Shown: positions 31,673-39,683 of the stretch, piece after piece | How the letters are laid out: the number at the start of each line of letters is the position of its first letter | Numbering within the stretch: the stretch's first letter is position 1 | NCBI RefSeq assembly: GCF_002556635.1 | Contig: NZ_MWMO01000019.1 | Location: 16,833 to 80,832, forward strand | Length of the DNA stretch: 64,000 nt | Direction of reading: 5' to 3' | Origin: Novosphingobium sp. PC22D | Lineage (GTDB): Bacteria > Pseudomonadota > Alphaproteobacteria > Sphingomonadales > Sphingomonadaceae | Program-made: the position numbers and the translations under genes | Notes under the pieces: model-generated | What the model saw: only the letters and a program-made list of their open reading frames with translations | Databases searched by the model: none | What the model was told of the DNA's origin: nothing

Positions 31673-33280
31673 TTAGACGTGCAGCTCGGTCGGCCGCGCC
31701 TTGCGCAGCCACGAGGCGACCCACATGCGGGTCAGCGCGACGCCGGTGAAGACGCTGGTGAACAGGCCGATGATGAGAACCACGGCGAAGCCGCGGACCG
31801 GCCCCGAGCCGAACAGGAACAGCAGCGCGCCGGCGATGAAGTTGGTGACGTTGGCGTCGTAGATCGCGCGGCTCGCTTCCTTGTAGCCGTTCTCGACCGC
31901 CGCGATCACTCGCCGCCCGCGCTTTCGCTCCTCCCGCATGCGTTCGTAGATCAGCACGTTGGCGTCGACCGCCGCGCCGATCGTGAGCACGAAACCGGCG
32001 ATGCCCGGCAGCGTCAGCGTCGTGTTCATCAGCGCCATGATCCCCAGGATCATGAGCACGTTGAGCACCAGCGCGCAGGTCGCGTAGATGCCGAAGCGGC
32101 CGTAGCTCGCGATCATCAACAGCACCACCAGCAACGAGCCGACGCCCATCGCGATGAGGCCCTTCTGGATCGAATCGGCGCCGAGGTCCGGCCCGACGGT
32201 GCGTTCCTCGACGACGGTCAGGTCGACCGGCAGCGCGCCCGAGCGCAAGGCGATGGCGAGCTGGTTCGCGGTCTCGACATTGAAGCCGCCCGAGATCTGC
32301 GCCGACCCGCCCAGGATCGGTTCGTTGATGTTCGGCGCCGAAAGCACCTTGCCGTCGAGGATGATGGCGAAGGGGCGATTGACGTTCTCGCTGGTGAGTT
32401 TGGCGAACTTGGCCCCGCCGGTCTGGTCGAAGGTGATCGAGACGACCGCGGAGTTGTTCTGCGGATCGAAAGTCTGGCGCGCATCGGTGAGGTTGTCGCC
32501 CTTGATGCCGCCGAGACGGCGCACCGCGAGCGCCTGCACCCCGCCCGCGCCCGCCGGGTCGGCATAAGGCACGATCTCGCTGCCCGGCGGAGCGATGCCC
32601 TGCGCGACGTCGCTGGGAGTCGCGGTCGGATCGACCAGCTTGAACTCGAGCTTCGCGGTCTGGCCGAGCAGGTTCTTGAGCGCCTGCGGGTCCTGCAGCC
32701 CCGGCACCTGGACGACGATGCGCTCTTCGCCCTGGCGAATGATCGTCGGCTCGCGCGTGCCCAGCGCGTCGATCCGCTTGCGCACGACCTCGATCGCCGA
32801 TTCCATCGCGTTCGAGACCGCCTGGTCGAGCCCCGCCTCGGTCGGCGTCAGGACGAAGCGGCTGCCGTCGACCACCTCGATCGTCCAGTCACGCTGGCCG
32901 GTGAGCCCGGCCCCGTAGGTCAGCGGCTCGATCTCGTCGCGCGCGGCGTCGACCTGCGCGGGATCGCGCAGCATGAACGAAAGCCGCCCGCCGCTGCTAG
33001 AGATATCGCCGATGCGGATGCGCGGATTGGCGAGGCGGAGCCGGCCACGGACCGATTCCTCCATGTTCTCGATGCGCTGCTGCGCCACCTGCCCCTTGTC
33101 CGCCTCGAGCAGGATGTGGCTGCCGCCGGCGAGGTCGAGCCCGAGGTTGATCGTCGGGTCGGGCAGGTATCGCGGCCAGCCCACGTTGGCCACCGCGAAC
33201 AGCGAGGGAAGCGCGCAGGCCAGGGCGAACAGCGTGACGCCCCAGAACCACACGCGCTTCCAGAGAGGAAAATCGAGCAT
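31673..33280 (-). CDS. secD: Protein translocase subunit SecD
   Basis: 535 residues from MLDFPLWKRVWFWGVT. First membrane helix then LGLDLAGGSHILLE, large periplasmic domain including P1 head, conserved IVVQVPGLQDP and the C-terminal membrane block GAAVDANVLIYERMREERKR with the proton-path Asp. Start at ATG 33280; a TTG at 33292 is in frame. 8 bases after yajC. Confidence 0.96.
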   Translation of the reverse strand: MLDFPLWKRVWFWGVTLFALACALPSLFAVANVGWPRYLPDPTINLGLDLAGGSHILLEADKGQVAQQRIENMEESVRGRLRLANPRIRIGDISSSGGRLSFMLRDPAQVDAARDEIEPLTYGAGLTGQRDWTIEVVDGSRFVLTPTEAGLDQAVSNAMESAIEVVRKRIDALGTREPTIIRQGEERIVVQVPGLQDPQALKNLLGQTAKLEFKLVDPTATPSDVAQGIAPPGSEIVPYADPAGAGGVQALAVRRLGGIKGDNLTDARQTFDPQNNSAVVSITFDQTGGAKFAKLTSENVNRPFAIILDGKVLSAPNINEPILGGSAQISGGFNVETANQLAIALRSGALPVDLTVVEERTVGPDLGADSIQKGLIAMGVGSLLVVLLMIASYGRFGIYATCALVLNVLMILGIMALMNTTLTLPGIAGFVLTIGAAVDANVLIYERMREERKRGRRVIAAVENGYKEASRAIYDANVTNFIAGALLFLFGSGPVRGFAVVLIIGLFTSVFTGVALTRMWVASWLRKARPTELHV

Positions 33281-33288
33281 GGCGCCGC

Positions 33289-33624
33289 TCAATCGTTCGC
33301 GGGGGTTGCGCCCTTGGGCGGATTGACGTCGGTGATCGTGTGCTTGACCGCCTTGACGCGCACGCCCTGGGCAATCTCGACCTCGGCGTAGTGCTCGTCG
33401 ACCCTGACGACCTTGCCGACCAGGCCGCCGCCGGTCAGCACTTCATCGCCCTTCTTGAGCGCCTCGACCTTCTGGCGATGCTCCTTCTGCCGCCGCATCT
33501 GCGGGCGCAGGATGAGGAACCAGAAGATCACGCCCATCGCCACGAGCGGCAGGAACTGCATCCATGCCGGCGGCGCCGAACCGGCCGAACCGGCGGCGAG
33601 GAGATCGAGAACCGTGTCGTTCAT
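33289..33624 (-). CDS. yajC: Preprotein translocase subunit YajC
   Basis: 111 residues: single N-terminal membrane helix (FLPLVAMGVIFWFLILRPQM) and soluble tail with KKGDEVLTGGGLVGKVVRVD and the KAVKHTITDV signature. Start at ATG 33624. Forms the SecDF-YajC complex with the two downstream genes. Confidence 0.95.
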   Translation of the reverse strand: MNDTVLDLLAAGSAGSAPPAWMQFLPLVAMGVIFWFLILRPQMRRQKEHRQKVEALKKGDEVLTGGGLVGKVVRVDEHYAEVEIAQGVRVKAVKHTITDVNPPKGATPAND

Positions 33625-33828
33625 CTTGCGAATTGGCTTTCTTGTCGTTCTTGTCGCGATGCGCGCCCCACGGCGGCTTGCCGAAGCGGCGCGCCCCCGG
33701 GCTCGCGTTGCCCATCTGCGCGGGCGGTTAGCAACAAAGACCGGCACTGGCAACGCGCCCCGCGACACGACCCGTCGCCAGAGCGCTTGCACTCGCGCCA
33801 CGGCCCGACTATAGGCCCTCGCCTCGGT

Positions 33829-33905
33829 CGGGACGTAGCGCAGCCTGGTAGCGCATCACACTGGGGGTGTGGGGGTCGGAGGTTCGAATCCTCTCGTCCC
33901 GACCA
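33829..33905 (+). tRNA. tRNA-Pro (anticodon GGG)
   Basis: A 77-base cloverleaf: acceptor CGGGACG pairs with CGTCCCG, D-arm with GCGCAGCCTGGTAGCGC, anticodon stem TCACA/TGTGG around loop CTGGGGG (anticodon GGG), T-arm GGTTCGAATCC, and an encoded CCA end. The insertion-sequence nest starts about 1 kb downstream. Confidence 0.97.
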
Positions 33906-33979
33906 ATTTACCGGCATTAGGCAGCAAGCGCACCAACGCCAGGATAGATGACATCGCTCGCGACGCGTAATGTCGGCAC

Positions 33980-34414
33980 ATGACGGACTATGTGGGTGAC
34001 GGGCTTATTGCCAAGCGGCGGGCAGAGATAGCGGGCGAATTCCGGGCAGCACATGACCGGGTTTCCAAGCCGGTGCAAGATCTATCCGCGATAGACGGCG
34101 CGCTGGCAGTCGTGGCTCCTAACATGGAAGTTGAGGCCATTCGGCCCAAGATATCCGCCCACCGGAAGACTGGTCCTCGCGCGCACAGATTGACTCGCCT
34201 TGTGCTGTCCATCCCGCAGAAAACGCGCGATCCTCTCGCGACTCGCGAGATCGCTGGCCAGATGATCTTGGAGCGCGGTCTGGTGCTGGAGACCGGAAGT
34301 CGTTCCACTCTTGGTTCGGCGCGTAGGAGCTGCCCTAAGGCATCAGAGGGAGAAAGGGCTGGTGGTATCGTCGGAGACCGTGGAAACTATCAGTTATGCG
34401 TAATCGCACGCTAG
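33980..34414 (+). pseudogene. Degenerate hypothetical gene (frameshifted 3' third)
   Basis: The open frame has an N-terminal half of a small conserved-looking protein (MTDYVGDGLIAKRRAEIAGE, VAPNMEVEAIRPK, REIAGQMILERGL). After about 34285 the frame loses sense and neighbouring frames take over: frame +2 reads GDRKSFHSWF, frame +1 reads RRVGAALRHQREKGLV, and the original frame resumes at GDRGNYQLCVIAR. I read this as at least three small indels in one gene. It sits just beyond the tRNA and before the insertion sequences. Confidence 0.5.
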
Positions 34415-34497
34415 CCGTGCAGCCATTGCAGCAGGTTGCCGCCGATCACGTAGACCAGCAGGGCGAGTAGGATCGAGGCTTCGGTGCGGGCGGTCAT
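34411..34497 (-). CDS. Possible 28-residue membrane peptide
   Basis: ATG at 34497 to TAG at 34411 gives MTARTEASILLALLVYVIGG and an eight-residue tail, one hydrophobic helix. No RBS is evident and no family is recognised, so it may be spurious; it overlaps the end of the preceding degenerate gene by 4 bases. Confidence 0.3.
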   Translation of the reverse strand: MTARTEASILLALLVYVIGGNLLQWLHG

Positions 34498-34949
34498 AGG
34501 TTGGGCCTACCGATCTCGACATGGACATCTGCGGAGACATCTTCGGATATTTCAATTCGCCAACGGTAGTAAACCAGATTTAGCGAGTCCCGCCAAGGGG
34601 TTAGCCATGAGGTGTTTACGACTGATAAGTGAAGTGGGGACCGAGTCGTTACCTCGGCCCCCATCATTCCACCATTGATTACGCGGCAATCGCCGGTTGG
34701 AATGAGCGAATTACGCCCGAGAACCCTACTCGGATCGACTCAGAGGTCAATGCGGTTGCGATAGTCGGAACGTTTATTGCTATGGCAGTGATATTGATAA
34801 CCTATGATCTCAAGCACCCAGGAGGAGATATCAGCCGGTCTACACCTGATTTGGGAAAGAAAGTATGTATTGGGCAAGCGCCTAGAGTCGTTTCGACATC
34901 TCGAAGAACCGGCTGATTCCGGTACACTGGGGACGTCAAGGCGCGCGAG
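34498..34949. other. Stretch with no convincing gene
   Basis: An open frame on + from about 34629 to 34916 contains one hydrophobic segment (VNAVAIVGTFIAMAVILITY) but no recognised family. An imperfect hairpin GGGGACCGAG/CTCGGCCCCC lies at 34636-34662. Composition is lower in GC than the flanking core genes. Probably island or insertion-sequence debris. Confidence 0.4.
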
Positions 34950-35109
34950 TGGGCGACCAGAAGGCCTTATCGGCCCAGACGCTGGAGCCGGTGTCATCCT
35001 TGCTGACCACGTCTGCGAGCTGAGCGCCGTCGTGGCCATTGGCCGCGCTCGCGTCCCAAGTGCGGATGAGATCATGGGCACGATCTATGCCTATGCGACT
35101 CTTGTAGCC
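34950..35109 (-). pseudogene. IS5-family transposase, internal fragment
   Basis: The minus strand reads GYKSRIGIDRAHDLIRTWDA, AHDGAQ-like NGHDGAQLADVV and SSVWADKAFWSP. This is the middle of an IS5-group DDE transposase, including the second catalytic Asp region (VWADKA). It is cut on both sides. The N-terminal part of an IS5-type gene in the same orientation lies 3.1 kb to the right (38211-38628), so both are read as halves of one element. Confidence 0.75.
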
Positions 35110-35126
35110 TAACATCGGGATGGCGG

Positions 35127-35249
35127 GGAGTGTCAGCAATTTTGTGCGCGGGGCCGGTTACCGTCATCAGATGACGAACCTTTCGCCGAAGATCACGGCG
35201 AACTGGGGCTTTGCTTCTGACCACTCGCGCGGTGGCCGTTCCATTCCTC
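35127..35249 (-). mobile_element. Old IS256-type remnant, left part
   Basis: Begins with a degenerate copy of the IS256 terminal repeat (TGTCAGCAATTTTGTGCGCG at 35131-35150) and encodes the last residues of an IS256 transposase (VIFGERFVI) with a one-base deletion relative to the intact copy at 35291 (GAATGGAACGG against GAATGGAAACGG). It stops at the insertion point of the younger IS256; its continuation is at 38133. Confidence 0.7.
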
Positions 35250-35279
35250 GGGCCTGTCAGTAATTTTGTGCGCGAGGCC
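35250..35279. repeat. Left terminal inverted repeat of IS256 element
   Basis: 30 bases starting GGGCCTGTCAGTAATTTTGT; exact reverse complement of 38103-38132. Confidence 0.9.
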
Positions 35280-35491
35280 GATTGTCGTCATCAGATGACG
35301 AACCTTTCGCCGAAGATCACGGCGAACTGGGTCTTTGCCTCCGACCACTCGCGCGGCGGCCGTTTCCATTCCTCGGCGGCCTTGTTGAGCACGAGGTATA
35401 GCAGCTTCATCGCGGCATCGTCACCGGGGAAGTGACCGCGGGTTCGAACCGCACGTCGCAGCTTCGAGTTCAGCGCCTCGATCGCGTTGGT

Positions 35492-35736
35492 AACCGGTAT
35501 GAGGACGTCGGTGCCGAAGTTCCTTCTGCGACTCACGGGTTGCGGCATATGGTGCGACCATCCGGGACAGAGGCACCGGGAGCACGAATGTGCGGGCAGG
35601 TCGATGTACTCGATGAGCTGCGAGCTCGTGTTAGTAGCTGACCGCCTCTGCGACTCACCCGGTTGCGCTGCGAGCGCGGATCCGTAGTTGTCGTGTCGCC
35701 CGCCGCTCCCGTCACTTTGGCTGACAGGAGGCGTTG
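35492..35736 (+). ncRNA. Possible bridge (seek) RNA region of the IS110 element
   Basis: IS110-group elements are known to make a guide RNA from the long non-coding left end; here that is 245 bases. It contains two near-repeats (TGCGACTCACGGGTTGCG near 35526 and TGCGACTCACCCGGTTGCG near 35648) that could frame loops. The RNA itself is inferred from family knowledge, and its ends are not determined. Confidence 0.4.
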
Positions 35737-36963
35737 ATGCGGCGCGTCATTGGCATTGATATCCACCGCACCTTTGGCGAGGTGGTGATTTGGGAGGAAG
35801 GCCGGCTCAGGAATGCCGGACGGGTCGATATGACCCGGACGGCGCTGGAGGGTTTCGGCAAAGGACTGAGATCTACCGACGAGGTCGTGATCGAGGCAAC
35901 GGGCAACTGTATGGCGGTTTCGCGGGTGCTCTCGCCGTTTGTGGCCCGGGTAGTGATCGCCAATCCGCTTCAGGTGAAGGCGATCGCGCATGCGCATGTG
36001 AAGACCGACAAGATCGATGCAGGCACGCTGGCGAGTTTGCATGCAGCCGGCTACCTGCCGGAAATCTGGACACCGGATGCAGCGACAGAGCGGATGCGCC
36101 GGCTTGCTGCCCGGCGATTTCAAATCGTCCGGCACCGCACGCGGATCAAGAACGAGGTGCATTCGATCCTGCACGCTCACCTGATCCCGCGCTGTCCGCA
36201 TGCCGATCTGTTCAGCACCGTTGGCCGTGCCTGGCTGTTGCGCCAGCCCGTGCCGGAAGACGAACGTGGCGCTATCGAGCGACACATTCGCGAGCTCGAC
36301 CGCCTGACTGACGATTTGGCAGCCGTCGACAAGGAAATCGCCGGCGACGCGCTCGACGATGACGCAATTGCCAGATTGCTCACCATCACGGGCATCAATC
36401 TGACCGTGGCAGCGGGGATTGTGGCAGCAATCGGCGACATCAATCGCTTCTCGAGCCCGCAAAAGCTGGTGAGCTACTTCGGCCTCAACCCGCGGGTGCG
36501 CCAGTCGGGGCTTGGCGCGGCTCACCATGGGCGGATCAGCAAGGTCGGACGCAGCCACGTCAGAGCGATGCTGGTCGAGGCGGCATGGGCGGCCGCCAAA
36601 ACGCCTGGGCCGCTGCATGCATTCTTCGTCCGCATCCGGGCCAAGCGTGGCCATCAGGTGGCGGCCGTCGCCTTGGCGCGCAAGCTGACGGTTCTGTGCT
36701 GGCATCTGCTGACCAAGCAGACCGATTATCGCTGGGCGCGCCCAGCGCTGATCGCCAACAAGCGTCGGGCCATGGAACTCAAGGCCGGAAAACCGCAGAA
36801 GAAGGGCAACAAGCCCGGCCCAGCTTACGCCTACAACGTCAGGGCATTGCGCGATCAGGAAATGGATATCGCCCGCCATGCCGAGCAGGCCTATGAGCAG
36901 TTCGTTGCCCAGTGGGAGACAAAGCCAAAGGTGCGCGGACGCTCCAAACCGGCAGGACTGTGA
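35737..36963 (+). CDS. IS110-family transposase (DEDD recombinase)
   Basis: 408 residues. N-terminal RuvC-like DEDD domain: GIDIH (Asp), VIEATGNC (Glu), KTDKIDAGTLA (Asp residues); C-terminal Tnp domain with YFGLNPRVRQSG and HHGRISKVGRSHVRAMLVEA holding the conserved Ser. A Lys-rich tail (ELKAGKPQKKGNKPG) follows. RBS AGGAGG sits 5 bases before ATG. No disruption is visible, so it may be functional. Confidence 0.93.
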   Translation: MRRVIGIDIHRTFGEVVIWEEGRLRNAGRVDMTRTALEGFGKGLRSTDEVVIEATGNCMAVSRVLSPFVARVVIANPLQVKAIAHAHVKTDKIDAGTLASLHAAGYLPEIWTPDAATERMRRLAARRFQIVRHRTRIKNEVHSILHAHLIPRCPHADLFSTVGRAWLLRQPVPEDERGAIERHIRELDRLTDDLAAVDKEIAGDALDDDAIARLLTITGINLTVAAGIVAAIGDINRFSSPQKLVSYFGLNPRVRQSGLGAAHHGRISKVGRSHVRAMLVEAAWAAAKTPGPLHAFFVRIRAKRGHQVAAVALARKLTVLCWHLLTKQTDYRWARPALIANKRRAMELKAGKPQKKGNKPGPAYAYNVRALRDQEMDIARHAEQAYEQFVAQWETKPKVRGRSKPAGL

Positions 36964-38102
36964 AAAGGCGGCCTGACGGAACTCGCAGCCTGGGTTCCGC
37001 TCTTCGCCACGGAGTCGCCCGCGCGCCACCTCCATAGCACAATTTTCTGCGGCCGGTCTTGTCCATCTCATCCGTGGTATAGATGATCCGACGCACCCCT
37101 TCGGGGAACGCAAAGAACGGGATCACCTGGTCCCAGTGCCGCCGCCAGCTCTGGGCGATCGCGGGATGCCGCTTGCCCCAATGGCCAGCCTCGAACGCGT
37201 CGAGCGCCGCCAGGCCGGCCTCGGCGGTGTCGGCGCGATAGACAGCGCGCAACGCCTGGGCGATCGGCTTACGGTCCTTCCATGACGCAAAGCTCATCGA
37301 GTTACGCAGCAGGTGGACGATGCACGTCTGGACCACCGTCTCGGGGAACGCCGCATTGATCGCGTCGGGGAAGCCCTTGAGGCCATCGACGACCGCGATC
37401 AGGATGTCGGCAACGCCGCGATTCTTGAGTTCGTTCATGACGCGCAACCAGAACTTGGCGCCTTCGGTCTGCTCGATCCAGATGCCCAGGATGTCCTTCG
37501 TGCCGTCGGGCAGGATGCCGAGTGCGATGTACACCGCCTTGTTGCGAACGAAGCCCTCGTCGCGGATTTTGACCCGGATCGCGTCGAAGAACACCAGCGG
37601 GTAGCAGGCGTCGAGCGGTCGACCCTGCCACTCCGTGACCGTCTCCAGCACCGCATCGGTGATCGTCGAGATCAGGTCGGGCGATACGTCGATGCCGTAC
37701 AGCTCCTCAAGATGCCCGCGGATTTCGCGCACCGTCATCCCGCGCGCGTACATCGACACGATCTTGTCGTCGAAGTCCGGGAACCGCCGCTGGTATTTGG
37801 CGATCAACTTGGGATCGAACGTGCCCGCCCGGTCGCGCGGAACGTCCAGCGTCACCTTCGAGGTCCCCGTCAGCATCGTCTTGCGCGACGAGCCGTTGCG
37901 CCGGTTCATTGCGCCTTCGGCGCTCTCGGCTTCCAGATGGTCTTCCAGCTCCGCCGACAGCATCCGCTCCGACAAAGCCTTCTTCAACTCGTCGAGCAGC
38001 CCGTCCTTCGCGAACAAATCCTGCGGATCACGACCAGCCAGCAGCTGGTCCAGCATGTCCTTGTCGATCGCCATATCGATGGTCCTTTCTATCCATCTCT
38101 AT

Positions 38103-38132
38103 GGCCTCGCGCACAAAATTACTGACAGGCCC
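38103..38132. repeat. Right terminal inverted repeat of IS256 element
   Basis: Exact reverse complement of 35250-35279, directly followed by the target duplication CATTCCTC. Confidence 0.9.
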
Positions 38133-38210
38133 CATTCCTCGGCCGCCTTGTTAAGCACGAGGTATAGCAGCTTCATCGCGACATCGTCACCCAGGAAGTG
38201 CCCCGGGTCC
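38133..38210 (-). mobile_element. Old IS256-type remnant, right part
   Basis: On the minus strand the sequence reads GHFLGDDVAMKLLYLVLNKA, matching the IS256 transposase C-terminal region present in the younger copy at about 35370-35440, with substitutions. It stops abruptly near 38210 against IS5-type sequence, so most of this older element has been deleted. Continues at 35127-35249 on the other side of the younger insertion. Confidence 0.7.
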
Positions 38211-38628
38211 GGACTGCCGATACGACCGTGGCGTCGATGATCTGGCCGCCCATAGCGAGATAGCCCCGGTCGGAGAGGGCTGCATCGAACCTGGCGAAGA
38301 GCTTATCGATCGCGTTGGCCTTCACCAGCCTCTCGCGGAATACCCGTACCGTCGTCGCGTCGGGCACGGTACCATCGAGCCCCAGAGCCAGGAATCGCTG
38401 GATAGGCAAGCGATCCTTGATCTGGCACTCGGTCGCCTCGTCAGACAGCAAGTAGAGCGCCTGCAGCACCAGGACCTTGAACATGAGGACCGGATCGAAT
38501 GGGAGCCTGCCGCTCTTGCCGCGCGCACTGCGATGCAAGGCTGCCACCAGCTGATCTCGGAAAACCTCGAAATCCACGACGGCCGCTAGACGCTCAAGCG
38601 GATCACCTGCCGCGCTCAGCCGACCCAA
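38211..38628 (-). pseudogene. IS5-family transposase, N-terminal fragment
   Basis: About 139 residues from TTG at 38628: GRLSAAGDPLERLAAVVDFE, RLPFDPVLMFKVLVLQALYL, DRLPIQRFLALGLDGTVPDA and MGGQIIDATVV holding the first catalytic Asp. The homology ends there at the junction with the old IS256 piece. Together with 34950-35109 it makes an interrupted, partly deleted IS5 transposase gene. Confidence 0.8.
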
Positions 38629-38801
38629 GCAATATCTCCATCCGTCTCGACGAATGTATCGCTAAAACGCCAGTCTGCACATTGAGTGGTGAAGGCTCAG
38701 AGGTTCAATTTCCCTCCTCCTGACAGGCACATCAGGCGAAGGGTTGTGCCGCGCGCGCTTCGGCGGCAAGGATCGCCGCGCAACTGAGAGAGGGAAATGC
38801 C

Positions 38802-39602
38802 GTGCCCGGGCGCTACGAATCCTACCAAGCCTTGTCGGTCACCTTGCGCGACCACGTCCTGACCGTGACGCTGGACAATCCGCCCCTGAACGCGATGACC
38901 CCGCAAACGCACGACGAACTGGCACGGATCTGGTCCGACGCCGGGGCCGATCCCGATGTGCGCTGCATCGTCTTCACCGGTAGCGGCGAGCGGGCCTTCA
39001 GCGCCGGCGGCGACCTCAACGGGATGGTCGAGACCTTTGGTGATCGCGGCCACTGGCAAGTCAGCATGGTGGAGGCGCGCGCGATCATCCTCGGCATGCT
39101 CGAATGCCCCAAGCCGATCGTCGCGCGGATCAACGGTCATGCCATGGGGCTGGGCGCCAGCCTCGCGCTCGCCGCCGACATCACGATCATGGCCGAGGAC
39201 GCGCGAATCGCCGATCCGCACGTGAACGTGGGCCTGGCGACAGGCGACGGGGGCGCGCTGCTGTGGCCCGATCTCGTCGGACTGGTCGAGGCCCGCCGCC
39301 ACCTGCTCACCGGCGATCCGCTGACCGGAGCCGAGGCCGCCGCCAAGGGCCTGATCACCGAGGCGAGCACGCGCGAAGACCTCGATGCGGCGGTCGAGCG
39401 CTGGGTGAAGGGGCTGCTCGCCAAGTCGCCCGCCGCGGTGCAGACGACCAAGCAGGCGCTCAACCTCGAACTTGTCGACAAGGCGCGACGCTACATGGGC
39501 GAGATGCTGCGGTTGGAAACGAAGTCCTGGGAATCGCCGCATCATCTCGAGGCGGTCAAGGCGATCCTCGAAAAGCGCGAGCCGGACTTCTCGGATTCCT
39601 GA
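38802..39602 (+). CDS. Enoyl-CoA hydratase/isomerase family protein
   Basis: Crotonase-fold enzyme acting on acyl-CoA thioesters, 266 residues. Oxyanion-hole segments GERAFSAGGDLNGMVE and NGHAMGLGASLALAADITIM; then ADPHVNVGLATGDGGALLWP, where the position usual for a catalytic Glu carries Gly/Asp, so the exact reaction is open. GTG start with GAGAGAGGGAAA upstream. Faces an acyl-CoA synthetase across a strong hairpin; both belong to fatty or aromatic acid catabolism. Confidence 0.88.
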   Translation: MPGRYESYQALSVTLRDHVLTVTLDNPPLNAMTPQTHDELARIWSDAGADPDVRCIVFTGSGERAFSAGGDLNGMVETFGDRGHWQVSMVEARAIILGMLECPKPIVARINGHAMGLGASLALAADITIMAEDARIADPHVNVGLATGDGGALLWPDLVGLVEARRHLLTGDPLTGAEAAAKGLITEASTREDLDAAVERWVKGLLAKSPAAVQTTKQALNLELVDKARRYMGEMLRLETKSWESPHHLEAVKAILEKREPDFSDS

Positions 39603-39619
39603 CCAGCGATGTGTCCGAC

Positions 39620-39641
39620 CCGGCGCGCGGTTGCGCGCCGG
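39620..39641. terminator. Perfect GC hairpin between convergent genes
   Basis: CCGGCGCGC (39620-39628), loop GGTT, GCGCGCCGG (39633-39641): 9-bp perfect stem between the hydratase and synthetase stop codons. No U-tract, so it is a probable but unproven two-way terminator. Confidence 0.5.
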
Positions 39642-39683
39642 AAGCGGACGCGGCGGTACGGCCACGCGGACGGATCGGTTGCG

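Larger units (their letters stand above)
35492..37075 (+). mobile_element. IS110-family insertion element
   Basis: About 1584 bp, inserted in the IS256 transposase gene. No inverted repeats. The junctions share only a GT dinucleotide (35490-35491 and 37074-37075), as expected for IS110 recombination at a two-base core; removing the element rebuilds GCGTTGGTGGTATAG of the target. Contains one transposase gene with 245 bases of non-coding DNA on its left and 112 on its right. Confidence 0.85.
35291..38074 (-). pseudogene. IS256-family transposase, split by IS110 insertion
   Basis: Mutator-type DDE transposase. The N-terminal 333 residues read from 38074 (MAIDKDMLDQLLAGRDPQDL, RRNGSSRKTM, VFFDAIRVKI with first Asp, VVDGLKGFPDAI with second) down to RRIIYTT at about 37076. 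The C-terminal 67 residues resume at 35490 with NAIEALNSKLRRAVRTRGHF and end ...IFGERFVI. Joining the two at the GT core restores the frame exactly (ACC-ACC-AAC) and gives about 400 residues, the family length. The insertion separates the conserved NAIE segment, thought to hold the catalytic Glu, from both Asp residues. Confidence 0.88.
35250..38132 (-). mobile_element. Younger IS256-family element, interrupted by an IS110 element
   Basis: Bounded by 30-bp perfect inverted repeats and an 8-bp target duplication CATTCCTC (35242-35249 and 38133-38140). Total 2883 bp; subtracting the inner IS110 element leaves about 1.3 kb, the IS256 family length. The target was itself IS256 sequence, as flanks on both sides match its own C-terminal coding region. 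The transposase is on the minus strand and split. Confidence 0.85.

Noticed and set aside
33829..33905. tRNA-Pro as integration site of the insertion nest
   Set aside because: I found no second copy of the tRNA 3' end in the window and no integrase next to it; the nest is explained by transposition.
34804..35112. Plus-strand ORF of 102 codons
   Set aside because: Lies antisense to the IS5 transposase fragment, which has recognisable residues.
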